Part shown: positions 17,654 to 25,749 of the stretch, in pieces | Layout of the letters: each line of letters starts with the position of its first letter | Numbering within the stretch: the stretch's first letter is position 1 | Assembly: GCF_030997045.1 (NCBI RefSeq) | Contig: NZ_CP116899.1 | Span: forward strand, 4,116,001 to 4,180,000 | Direction: 5' to 3' | Source: Microbulbifer sp. TB1203 | GTDB lineage: Bacteria > Pseudomonadota > Gammaproteobacteria > Pseudomonadales > Cellvibrionaceae | DNA: 64,000 bases | Notes under the pieces: generated by a model | What the model saw: only the letters and a program-made list of their open reading frames with translations | Told to the model about the DNA's origin: nothing | The model's database searches: none | Made by a program: the position numbers and the translations under genes

Positions 17654-18829
17654 TGCTTTCTCCACGCAGAAAGAAAGAAGACCTTTCTCCACGTCTTATC
17701 AGTGGCGGGTATGTGCTTGGAGTATTTATGGCAACCCGGAGGCGTATCTAAGAGAGGAAGGGCCGGTCTGGATATTCCCGACCATACGGCCAGCGATAAC
17801 AGCGGAGAAAACACAACTACAAACAATACTGAAATGTCACTCATATCCCCCCCTTTATGCGGCCAGGTTCATACATAATCCGAACCCGACCCTGTTATTT
17901 TTCTGGTGGGTCTGTTGTCATACTAAATCCGAACCGGAAAAATATGCGTGGAATTTAGTTTCAAATGCAGGGAAAATAATTTCAAGTTACAAAAAGCGTA
18001 CCGTATTCAGTCTGCCGCTTGCTTGAACTTTCGTAGAGTTAATTTTCCAGCAGGTGGTGCCAAATTGTTTTCCCATCAACATAGCCGGTTTCTCCTGAAT
18101 CTCCAGCCTGGTTATGGACGACAGGATAGCCGGCAAGCGTGTGAACCACCGTTTGAATGGGCATGATATTTCCCCGGAGCAGTCGTGAGAATTGATGGAA
18201 ATTGGGTGGCGTCTCATCCGAGGCGCGCGGAGAAGGCCTTGCTTAAACTTCTGGAAACCGCATCAAGCGGCTTTTTCCGGACCGGTTTTGGGGTGTCCAG
18301 CTGCTTGTGCACGACCTCGCGCTTGTGCCGTATGGATGCGCATTCGCGCGCTGGTTCGATGGGGGCCCTAGCCATCCGCATCACCGATCTCACACAGCAC
18401 GATATAGCCACAGTCACTTTCGCCGCGAAATGGGTCGCAGTAGACCCGCACGGGGGATGAGGTTGCAATCGGAATCCTGGCCGTCTGCCTGGCCGTCGAG
18501 GAACCATCAAAGCTTTATGAAGACGAGTTGGTCACAAGCGGCAGGTTTGGCATGTCGACAATTCGCGATTTTGACCGGATTTGTTGTGTTGGTCTCGGTC
18601 ATCTATCCAGACGTACTCTACAAAGCTGATTTCATTCATGGTGATATTCATTTAATGTGTACCCGCAGGTAAAATTACCTGCATATCGCAGGCTCCGTAA
18701 GCCATAGCCCCAAGATAGGACTTCTTCTCGGGTTGCCGGGGGTAAAAAAAGAGCGCGCGAAGATTAGTTTCCAACTTTCTGAGCGAGCGTTTGAATAACT
18801 GTGGCATTTGCGTGGTACTTTTACCAAAT
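17654..18829. other. Gene-poor stretch between fimU and the first AraC gene
   Basis: About 1.2 kb with lower GC than its neighbours and no gene I can identify. It holds leader copy R1 (17948-18016). A 91-codon frame at 18185-18460 starts at a GTG with GGAG 5 bases upstream, but its product resembles nothing I know and an equally long antisense frame covers it. Further decayed coding sequence is possible. The fimU promoter should lie at the left end and the AraC promoter at the right end. Confidence 0.5.
17948..18016 (+). repeat. Regulator-leader repeat, copy R1
   Basis: Aligns without gaps over about 70 bases with R2 (22876-22945) and R3 (23224-23293). The shared core is GGAATTTxGTTTCA then GGAAAATAATT. 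In its reading frame it encodes ENNFKLQKAYRIQS, similar to the frame in R2. There is no intact gene downstream in frame, so it appears to be a displaced or decayed 5-prime end. Confidence 0.7.
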
Positions 18830-19879
18830 ATGAATGATCAAAGTGGCAGACCGCCCCCCGACACGAACGAAGCCTCCGGCATTAAATCCGGTTTTATCAA
18901 ACCGTCATACAGCTTTGAAACATCGCAGATCCCCTTAAACGAGCAGTTCGATAGATATCGGGATGAGCTTCCCGGACATATTGAACGCTCGGATGGAAAG
19001 GGAATTTCGGAAAAATTCTTCGTTGACACCAAAGGCTTCAACCTGGGTGACATCCGTGCAGTCTCATCCAGATCCGATGGGTTTTCCTTTTATAGATCCC
19101 CGCAGGATGTCAAATCTTATGATATGGATGATTGGGTAGTGGCCGTAAGAACAAAAGGCCATGTAGACGCCAATGTGGACGGGAATACCGTACGCTTCCA
19201 GGGAAGTCACCTGGAGCTGCGAAATACGGGGGAGCCATTCAGCGCACACCTCTCCGCCCACGAATCCCTGTATTTTTTCCTGCCCAGGAAAACCTTGACG
19301 GGATTGGAAGGAATACTCGACCGCATTTCCGTCAGCGAAAAATCCAAACGCCTGCATCCGCTGCTCGGGCACTATCTGATGGCACTAGGGGCCAGGCTCT
19401 CAACCATGACGCCAGCGGAATCTCTGATTGCCGCCGAAACCACCCGGGCCATGATCCGGGCCAGCGTTGCGCGGTCGCCGGAATCGATAGCCGCTGCGCA
19501 AACCCCTATCCTGGCGACTCAGCTTGAGGTCGCGAGAAAATTCATCGAGTGCAATCTCGGGCGGCCTGACCTGACGGTGGAAAGCGTTCGCGCCGTGCTG
19601 TGCGTGTCTCGCCGACAGGTGTACAAGATTTTTGAAAATCTGGGAGGCGTCGAGCGGTATATACGTTCAAGACGGCTCAGTGCCTGCCTCCGTGAACTCC
19701 AGGATTCCGAAATGCGTTGCACCATCAGCCAGATTGCTGAAAGGTACGGTTTCAAAGACGTGGCGGGTTTCAGCCGGCAGTTCCGCGCCCAGTTCGGTGG
19801 CCGTCCCAGCGAAGCACGTGAAGCGGTCGGATCGGTGCCGAAGCGCTCGAACTATATTGAATGGCTGAATCGCCAATAA
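18830..19879 (+). CDS. AraC-family transcriptional regulator (AraC-binding-like N-domain)
   Basis: 349 residues from ATG 18830; a TTG at 18791 would lengthen it, and no clear ribosome site marks either. The N-terminal half (about 30-220) resembles the AraC_binding_2 type, and the C-terminal 100 residues form the two-HTH AraC domain (VSRRQVYKIF, then ISQIAERYGFKDVAGFSRQFRAQFGGRPSEAR). It is a tandem paralogue of the next gene. The effector is unknown. Confidence 0.88.
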   Translation: MNDQSGRPPPDTNEASGIKSGFIKPSYSFETSQIPLNEQFDRYRDELPGHIERSDGKGISEKFFVDTKGFNLGDIRAVSSRSDGFSFYRSPQDVKSYDMDDWVVAVRTKGHVDANVDGNTVRFQGSHLELRNTGEPFSAHLSAHESLYFFLPRKTLTGLEGILDRISVSEKSKRLHPLLGHYLMALGARLSTMTPAESLIAAETTRAMIRASVARSPESIAAAQTPILATQLEVARKFIECNLGRPDLTVESVRAVLCVSRRQVYKIFENLGGVERYIRSRRLSACLRELQDSEMRCTISQIAERYGFKDVAGFSRQFRAQFGGRPSEAREAVGSVPKRSNYIEWLNRQ

Positions 19880-19928
19880 AAAGGCAGACATCTGCCCATT
19901 ATGCACCACTTATCGGGGCAATCACATC

Positions 19929-20975
19929 TTGGGAATAACCGGCCGGGCAACTGTCGATAGCAGCAGTCGCATCCGTGCTGACCGTTTCACCACGCTTACG
20001 CGGGAGCGGAGCCATCAATTCGCATACTGGAAGGAATTGGTCGCCCCTCTGGTCGATGTGGATCGCGATGAAGCCGTGAAAGGTGGCTATTACGCCAGCG
20101 CAAGGGGATATGATCTCGGGTCCCTGCACTTCGCATCCTACAGCATGGATCCGATGCAATACCGGCATACCGAGAATCATGTTCGTGTCTCCGGCATCGA
20201 CCATTGGTGTCTTACTATTCTCAAACGCGGAAATGAAATCAGCCGTGCCGGCGACCGGGTGCTGATGAGTTCGCCCGGTTCCCTTCAAGTCAGATCTTTC
20301 GCTTATCCATTCGTCGGACGTTCCGACGGTACCAGCAGTACCTGCCTCTTCCTCAGCAGGGATAGTTTCCCGGACATTTCCGATATGCTCGATGCTGTGC
20401 ATCATATGGAAGTCACAGGCAGTCTGGTGGAAGTACTTAAGGAATACATTTTTACTCTTGAAAATTACATCAAAACACTGACAGTTTCCGAAATATCCCT
20501 CGTAGTAGAGTCACTCACTTTTCTGCTCTCCGCGGCGCTCAAGCCTGTTGCAAATGACATTGGCGCGGCCGACATGTCGATTGCCGCAGGCCGCTTCAAC
20601 CTTGCGCGAAAATACATTCAGCGGTATTTGGCATCGCCAGACCTGGGAGCGAATTCGATCTGCCGGGCACTGGGGATTTCGCGCCGGCAGCTCTACTACC
20701 TCTTTGAGAGGCATGGCGGTGTCGAAAAATTCATCAGGCAACGGCGGCTTGCGGCTTGCTGCAAGGCGATTGCGGACCCGATGGATCACAGGCTTATCAA
20801 TACCATCGCTTACAGCTACGGCTTCACAAACCAGGCACTGTTCAGTCGCCAGTTTCGCGCCGAATATGGTTTCAGCCCCACAGAGGCCCGCGCCGCCGGA
20901 CTTAGCGGGCATACGCCGGAGCCCTCGCCGCCGAAGACTTTTTCGGAATGGTTGCTTCGGACGCGCGGGAGCTAG
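19929..20975 (+). CDS. AraC-family transcriptional regulator, tandem paralogue
   Basis: 348 residues. No ATG lies in frame near the start; TTG 19929 is the best candidate, with a weak GGGG upstream. The domain order matches the gene before it, and the HTH region aligns closely (ISRRQLYYLFERHGGVEKFIRQRRLAAC; INTIAYSYGFTNQALFSRQFRAEYGFSPTEAR), so these arose by duplication. The SARP-hydrolase gene follows about 200 bases downstream, a possible target. Confidence 0.87.
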   Translation: MGITGRATVDSSSRIRADRFTTLTRERSHQFAYWKELVAPLVDVDRDEAVKGGYYASARGYDLGSLHFASYSMDPMQYRHTENHVRVSGIDHWCLTILKRGNEISRAGDRVLMSSPGSLQVRSFAYPFVGRSDGTSSTCLFLSRDSFPDISDMLDAVHHMEVTGSLVEVLKEYIFTLENYIKTLTVSEISLVVESLTFLLSAALKPVANDIGAADMSIAAGRFNLARKYIQRYLASPDLGANSICRALGISRRQLYYLFERHGGVEKFIRQRRLAACCKAIADPMDHRLINTIAYSYGFTNQALFSRQFRAEYGFSPTEARAAGLSGHTPEPSPPKTFSEWLLRTRGS

Positions 20976-21185
20976 CCGTCCGGGCCAACCGCACCTCCCA
21001 AGCAAGCTCTGCACGGAGAGACAATATTAATGCATTCAGCGCCATTTGGTGGGGCTTGGAAGTAGAGGACAATGAGACAGGCCCGTATGATCGCCGCCAG
21101 CACCGGAGCGGCCGCCTTCTCTGCGCCCAGCACACCCGGCGACAGTACCTACCCGTGAAATAAGCAGCACTTGGTGATCAAAACA

Positions 21186-22793
21186 ATGAGAGTTTCGCTG
21201 GAGATGCTCGGGGAGTTAAGCATCTTTCACGACGGTAAGTCTGTAATCTTGCCAGCCTCCAAACGGACACGTGCGTTGCTGTCCTACCTTGCGAGGACCG
21301 CCCGGCCCCATCGACGCGAACGTTTATGTGAAGTGTTTTTCGAAAGTCCGAATGATCCTCGCGGGGCATTGCGCTGGTCATTAAGCAAGATTCGCCCCTT
21401 GATTAACGATGCATCAACAGAGCGGCTATTGGCAGATCGGGAACGCGTAACCGTCAATGCCCCGGATATCGAAATTGACATCAATACGCTGACAGAAAAG
21501 TTAACATCCCCCGATTTGCCCTCCTCGGTATTAACCGACATGGCAGGCCAACTACAAAAAACCTTTCTGGACGGTATCGATCTGCCTGACCAGGAGCTCT
21601 TCCAGCAATGGCTGGCCGCCGAACGACAGGAGATGAGTCGCTTGCGTGGAAAAGTGCTGGCCCGTTTAACCACTCACTCTGACATTGCCCCCCAGGAACG
21701 ATTGAGCTGGGCCCGCCAGTGGCAGGCTCTGGAACCGTTCAGTCCCCACGCGGCCACTCAATTGTTGACCCTGCTGGAGCTGCTTGATCACACTTTGGAA
21801 TTGAACACTTTGTCGCACGAACTGGCTAGGCGTTTCCGAAAGGCTGGGATTGCGTGGCCTCCAGATATGCGCAGCCAAGGCAGCCGGATCTCCGCCGGTG
21901 TCAAGGAGCGTCCCACAGAGCGGGAATTACTAGCCCGGCAAAAAGTCCAGTTTTGCACCGCAAACGACGGCGTGCGCATCGCCTATGCATCTGTGGGCGA
22001 GGGTCCGCCCATCATCAAGGCCGCCAACTGGCTCACCCATATTGAGCACGACTGGGAGGCACCAATCTGGAGCCCTCTGTTTCGCAATCTCGCCGCTGAC
22101 CATCGTTTTGTTCGCTACGATGAACGGGGCAATGGCCTGTCCGACTGGAACGTCGCTAATATTTCTTTTGACGCCTTTGTGACCGACCTTGAAGCGGTGG
22201 TAGCTGCCACGGGGCTGGATAAATTTGCCCTGCTTGGCATATCTCAGGGCGCCGCCGTATCCATAGAATACGCAGTGAGGCACCCTGAGCGGGTGACACA
22301 TCTTATTCTCTTCGGCAGCTATGCGGCAGGCTGGCGAATTGGCGCAACTGACGCAGTGGCCAGGGAACGTGAGGCTGTGATGACGCTGACCGAAACAGGA
22401 TGGGGGAAGGACAACCCGGCGTACCGCCAGATATTCTCATCCACTTTTATGCCCAGCGCCACCGCGGACGAGCTTACTTGGTTCAATGAATTCCAGCGTT
22501 TGACGACTTCGCCCGAGAACGCCGTCCGGTTTTTATCCGTATTCGCTGATATTGACGTGCGCGACCGGCTTGCCCAAGTGACGGTGCCGACCTTGGTGAT
22601 TCATTCGCTGGAAGATCAGCGCATTCCGGTCGAGATCGCGCGCGATATAGCCGCCTCCATTCCCAACGCTGAATTCGTGGAGCTGGAGAGCGACGGACAT
22701 CTGTTGCTCGGCCGCGAGCCCGCGTCAAAAGTTTTTGTGGAGACGGTAAGAAATTTCATCTCCCGCAAGCGCTGGAATGCACAGCTTGGCTGA
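21186..22793 (+). CDS. SARP-like DNA-binding/BTAD regulator fused to an alpha/beta hydrolase
   Basis: 535 residues from ATG 21186 (TTG 21171 and GTG 21174 lie upstream in frame). Residues about 1-95 resemble the winged-helix DNA-binding half of SARP regulators (LEMLGELSIFHDGKSV, RTRALLSYLA, GALRWSLSKIRPLI). Residues about 100-235 are helical, like a BTAD domain. Residues about 250-525 form an alpha/beta hydrolase with the nucleophile S353 in GISQG, D477 in LEDQRIP and H505 in SDGHLLL, so the triad looks intact. The C-terminal tail matches that of the AraC gene ending at 24301. The hydrolase may be a ligand sensor or an enzyme; which one cannot be told. Confidence 0.8.
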   Translation: MRVSLEMLGELSIFHDGKSVILPASKRTRALLSYLARTARPHRRERLCEVFFESPNDPRGALRWSLSKIRPLINDASTERLLADRERVTVNAPDIEIDINTLTEKLTSPDLPSSVLTDMAGQLQKTFLDGIDLPDQELFQQWLAAERQEMSRLRGKVLARLTTHSDIAPQERLSWARQWQALEPFSPHAATQLLTLLELLDHTLELNTLSHELARRFRKAGIAWPPDMRSQGSRISAGVKERPTERELLARQKVQFCTANDGVRIAYASVGEGPPIIKAANWLTHIEHDWEAPIWSPLFRNLAADHRFVRYDERGNGLSDWNVANISFDAFVTDLEAVVAATGLDKFALLGISQGAAVSIEYAVRHPERVTHLILFGSYAAGWRIGATDAVAREREAVMTLTETGWGKDNPAYRQIFSSTFMPSATADELTWFNEFQRLTTSPENAVRFLSVFADIDVRDRLAQVTVPTLVIHSLEDQRIPVEIARDIAASIPNAEFVELESDGHLLLGREPASKVFVETVRNFISRKRWNAQLG

Positions 22794-23245
22794 GCGCATG
22801 CCGGGTTTATCATGCGTGTGTCTGATTCATTTATCCTTTTTTACTTTAAGGGTCTGTGATCCATGTGGAATCAGATGCGGAATTTGGTTTCATATTTGTG
22901 GAAAATAATTGCAAAGCACTAAAACAGTACCATCTTCAGTCTCCCATCCCCGTAGAATACCTGCATTGAGCTGAAAAAAATGGCCGTGATGATCCTGAAA
23001 GACCCATATTCGATCCTGAGAAATTGGGCGCCATAAAATGGATCAGGCGCCATTGCTCGTTGGGCAGTTGGCGTGGTTTGCCTCACTTGGTTAGTAATTG
23101 TTCATAGGCTCTCATCCGGGCCTTTGCCAACTGACTGCAAATGTACTTGATAAAACCTGGTCCCGACGTCGCCCTCAAAGGTTTCACGTCCGGATAAAGT
23201 GCCTTAAAGTCCTGGAAAAAAATAATCGAATTTTGTTTCAAACCT
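22794..23245. other. Gene-free stretch with relics
   Basis: 450 bases between the SARP-hydrolase gene and the third AraC gene. It contains leader copies R2 and the start of R3. On the complement, a frame closed by TGA at 23083-23085 is open upstream for more than 40 codons (QDFKALYPDVKPLRATSGPG and AKARMRAYEQLLTK), which reads like the C-terminal end of a lost gene that I cannot name. No complete gene is present. Confidence 0.55.
22876..22945 (+). repeat. Regulator-leader repeat, copy R2
   Basis: Closest to R3. Its frame starts with GTG and encodes VENNCKALKQYHLQS before stopping at a TGA about 25 codons in; R3 encodes MENSCKAPQQHH at the start of a full regulator gene. It therefore looks like the promoter and first codons of a deleted paralogue. 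Confidence 0.75.
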
Positions 23246-23293
23246 ATGGAAAATAGTTGCAAGGCGCCACAGCAACATCACCCCCGTTTTCCC
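23224..23293 (+). repeat. Regulator-leader repeat, copy R3
   Basis: Overlaps the start of the third AraC gene (ATG 23246). The core GAATTTTGTTTCA and ATGGAAAATAGTTGCAAG align with R1 and R2. Inside it TTTC and GAAA form a weak dyad, so it may hold an operator or promoter shared by the three copies. Confidence 0.7.
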
Positions 23294-24301
23294 ACTTCGA
23301 TGGAGGAGCATCATGTTAGTGCCATTGACGTTGTCTACCTGGCCAGGGAACTCAAACGTCACTCGGTCGTCGATTTCGCACAGATACAGGCTATAGACCA
23401 CAGGCTTGCGGACCGCGTTATCGAGTTGGAGGAAGGGCGGGATATCTCGGAGTTGATGGAAGAGCGCTATCCGGAATCCTGGATGATCACTCTGTGGCAG
23501 CTTGTGGATGCCAACCCCCTTGCAGTAGATATCGGCGCTCGTATGGGTGCTGCTATCGTTTTGCCGGAAGCTCAAGGGCTGCTCATCAGCCTGGTCCAGC
23601 ATTGCGAAAACCTGGAGGAGGCACTGGAAACCTATCTCGCGAATACCGACTTGGATAACCCATCTGAATCCTGGCAGGTTACCCGGACGAATAACTATAT
23701 CCAACTGGCTTTTCGTTTTGCTTCAGGGAAACCCTACCCGCGCTGTGCTGTGGTGTACAAGATGGTTTCCCTGTGTCACTGGGCTGAACACCTGTTCGGA
23801 CAGAGGATCCCCACTTGCTGGGCTGAATTTAGTTTCCCAGAGCCACGGTACGTCGATTTGCTGCAGCTGCTGTTACCCTACGAGCTTCGCTTCGATAGCG
23901 ATAGAAACGCGTTTGTTTTTCCCGAGGAAGCTCTCTCCCTGCCGTTGCGACAGCGCAACCGTCATCTTAAAGGCATATTGGAACAGAGGATTTCGAGACT
24001 GGACTTCGTGGGGAAAGGACAGTCCGTCGAGAAACGGGTTCGCCAGTTGCTGAGGGAAAACCTGGCCGCTTACAACAGCATAGACAGCCTGGCGCAGGCC
24101 CTCTGTATGAGCCGGGTGACCCTGTACCGCAAGCTAAAGGAGGCGAAAACCAGCTTCTCCCGGCTGCTGGATGAGGAGCGTCGGCAGCTGTTTGCCCGCC
24201 ACCGGCACCGGTCGGTGGTGCAGTTGTGCGACCTGCTCGGCTTCCGGGATGCCAGTGCCTATTACAAGGCCCGCAAGCGCTGGAATGTGAAGCCCGGCTG
24301 A
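23246..24301 (+). CDS. AraC-family regulator with Arabinose_bd-type N-domain (OruR-like)
   Basis: 351 residues. The N-terminal 200 residues match the ligand domain found in OruR/ArgR-type AraC proteins (ALETYLAN, VVYKMVSLCHWAEHLFG). The C-terminal HTH is shortened but recognisable (SIDSLAQALCMSRVTLYRKLKEA and VVQLCDLLGFRDASAYYKARKRWN). The first ATG, 23246, lies within leader repeat R3; ATG 23300 is an in-frame alternative without a ribosome site. It belongs to a different subfamily from the two AraC genes at 18.8-21.0 kb. Confidence 0.85.
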   Translation: MENSCKAPQQHHPRFPTSMEEHHVSAIDVVYLARELKRHSVVDFAQIQAIDHRLADRVIELEEGRDISELMEERYPESWMITLWQLVDANPLAVDIGARMGAAIVLPEAQGLLISLVQHCENLEEALETYLANTDLDNPSESWQVTRTNNYIQLAFRFASGKPYPRCAVVYKMVSLCHWAEHLFGQRIPTCWAEFSFPEPRYVDLLQLLLPYELRFDSDRNAFVFPEEALSLPLRQRNRHLKGILEQRISRLDFVGKGQSVEKRVRQLLRENLAAYNSIDSLAQALCMSRVTLYRKLKEAKTSFSRLLDEERRQLFARHRHRSVVQLCDLLGFRDASAYYKARKRWNVKPG

Positions 24302-24332
24302 GCTTCTTGCGGAGATCGGTCTGAAAGGGGGC

Positions 24333-24506
24333 TCATGGCCGCACGCAGCGCACCAGTACCTTGCTCTCCAGTTCCTGCTCCATACAGTGAAATTGCTGGC
24401 CGTTTACGGTCAGTGTGTCGGGGGCTCCCTTGGGCTCGGTTGTGGCACAACCGGCAACTCCTGTCGCCATGGCCGCTGCAAGCAGAATACAACGCAACTT
24501 CTGCAC
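24333..24506 (-). CDS. Small lipoprotein (57 residues)
   Basis: A short gene read directly on the complement: GTG 24506 with GAGGT 8 bases upstream, ending at TGA 24333-24335. The product begins VQKLRCILLAAAMATGVAGC, a lipoprotein signal peptide with the lipobox cysteine at 20, followed by 37 polar residues with two more cysteines (FHCMEQE and LVRCVRP), which could form a disulfide. Function unknown. Confidence 0.65.
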   Translation of the reverse strand: MQKLRCILLAAAMATGVAGCATTEPKGAPDTLTVNGQQFHCMEQELESKVLVRCVRP

Positions 24507-24542
24507 CGCGGATACCTCACAGCTTTTCGGGTGGGCGCGAAT

Positions 24543-24759
24543 TCACTCCGCTCCTTTACTGAGCCTAGAGGAAGCATCTGTCAGGGTGAGATTTTTGACG
24601 CCATTTTGTATAAAGCTGCGACAGGCGGCAATGCTGTTCAGGTATGCAATATAGCCGTGCAGCATCACCGGGTGGCCGCCGCGGACGAATCCGCGGGCAA
24701 TGGACAGGTCGATGCCGTTGATGGAACCGGCGATCAATACGGGCGGCTTTTGTTTCCAC
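24543..24759 (-). pseudogene. Frameshifted, truncated SDR (3-hydroxybutyrate dehydrogenase-like) relic
   Basis: One frame starts METKAA at 24759; another continues as VLIAGSINGIDLSIARGF and HPVMLHGY. Joined, they resemble the start of 3-hydroxybutyrate dehydrogenases (TALVTGSTSGIGLGIA, VVLHGF), so a frameshift separates residue 6 from the nucleotide-binding motif, and TGSxxGIG has decayed to AGSINGID. The catalytic Tyr-Lys half is absent: the frame ends at 24543 after fewer than 70 codons. Confidence 0.6.
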
Positions 24760-24856
24760 AGAAAACTCCCACGGCTGTTAGCTCATTCCTTTGAAAATGC
24801 TAACAGCGGCGGGAGCGCGGGTCTGTATGACCGAGGTAGGAGGAGTTCAACGGGGC

Positions 24857-25264
24857 CTAGTGGTGCCCTCTGTAGATACCGTGATGGCCCCGATGGATGC
24901 GGTGTCCCCGGTAGATGCGGTCTCCCCGGTGGAGACGATGTCCCCGGTAGAAGCGGTCTCCCCGGTAGTAGTGGTGCCCGCGATAGCCGCGATAGTAGGG
25001 GCGGCCGTAGCGGTAATAGGACCGGCCGTAGCGGTAATAGGACCGGCCTTGATAGAAACGATAGCGCGGTTGGTAACGGTAGCGGTAATAGCGCGGCGAC
25101 GAATAGAAGAAATAGGCCCCGGAGGATGGGTACACATAGGGGCGCGCATAGGGATAGGAGTAATAGGAACTGCCGCCGTAGTAACCGTCGGCCACGCAGG
25201 CACTCAGACCGAGGCCGGTACTGACAGTGATGGCGATCAGGCTTGTCTTCAATAGTCTATTCAT
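24857..25264 (-). CDS. Tyr/Arg/His-rich repetitive lipoprotein
   Basis: 135 residues: a lipoprotein signal peptide ending in LGLSAC, then a low-complexity body. Residues about 70-135 are built from short repeats of the type SYYRYGR, then YRGHRIHRG, and end in YRGHH. The coding DNA shows matching tandem repeats of about 18-24 bases. Such composition suggests binding to nucleic acid, heme or metal at the envelope, but no domain is recognised. A similar, shorter protein follows upstream. Confidence 0.65.
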   Translation of the reverse strand: MNRLLKTSLIAITVSTGLGLSACVADGYYGGSSYYSYPYARPYVYPSSGAYFFYSSPRYYRYRYQPRYRFYQGRSYYRYGRSYYRYGRPYYRGYRGHHYYRGDRFYRGHRLHRGDRIYRGHRIHRGHHGIYRGHH

Positions 25265-25352
25265 AGTGCAAACTCCGAAGTGGGGAAAACCCGTTGGTTA
25301 CGGCTTCCCTGCGACACTGGGATGTCGCTCGCCTTGGGATTCGCTGAATGGG

Positions 25353-25634
25353 CTAGAGTGGTCTCGCCCGCGGGGGTAGGGGTCCGTAGTAGTAGGGACG
25401 ATAGCGACGGTGCGGTATGGGCTGGTCGAAGCCGCCATGCCGGTAGTAGTTGGGGTGGCGCACACTGTGACAGACGCCGTTGGGATGGCAGTGGTAGTAG
25501 GGGCCGCGGACCTCGTAGTGAGGCCTGCTGGTGCCTCCACCCACGTAGCCGGTATCGGTACAGGCCGGCAGTGTGGCGGCGGCCAGGACGCAGCCGGCTC
25601 CGGTGAGCAGTCGCCTGCTGGGCTGGGGCTTCAT
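25353..25634 (-). CDS. Small Tyr/Pro/His-rich lipoprotein
   Basis: 93 residues, with signal peptide and lipobox TLPAC (Cys25), then a Tyr/His/Arg/Pro-rich tail containing a possible disulfide or metal site YYHCHPNGVCH. Composition resembles the repetitive lipoprotein just downstream on the same strand, and the two may be cotranscribed. Function unknown. Confidence 0.65.
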   Translation of the reverse strand: MKPQPSRRLLTGAGCVLAAATLPACTDTGYVGGGTSRPHYEVRGPYYHCHPNGVCHSVRHPNYYRHGGFDQPIPHRRYRPYYYGPLPPRARPL

Positions 25635-25722
25635 TTAGACCTCCGCGCCGATTGGCGGGTAAATCGTCTAATTTTCAGCCTAGCAGCATTGGCGCGAATT
25701 TCATTTATTTTTTGGCAAGAGA

Positions 25723-25743
25723 GGGCGAACACAGGGTTCGCCC
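25723..25743 (-). terminator. Likely terminator of the hutUH transcript
   Basis: GGGCGAAC with GTTCGCCC around a 5-base loop, 7 bases beyond the hutH stop on the complement. The following T-run is interrupted (TCTCTTGCC), so it may be weak. Confidence 0.5.
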
Positions 25744-25749
25744 CAAGGA

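Noticed and set aside
18185..18460. A 91-codon frame with a plausible ribosome site
   Set aside because: No family resemblance, and an equally long antisense frame covers it; noted only within the gene-poor stretch.
24857..25203. CRISPR-like tandem repetition
   Set aside because: The repeats are short, in frame and encode the Tyr/Arg/His protein; there are no spacers of constant length.
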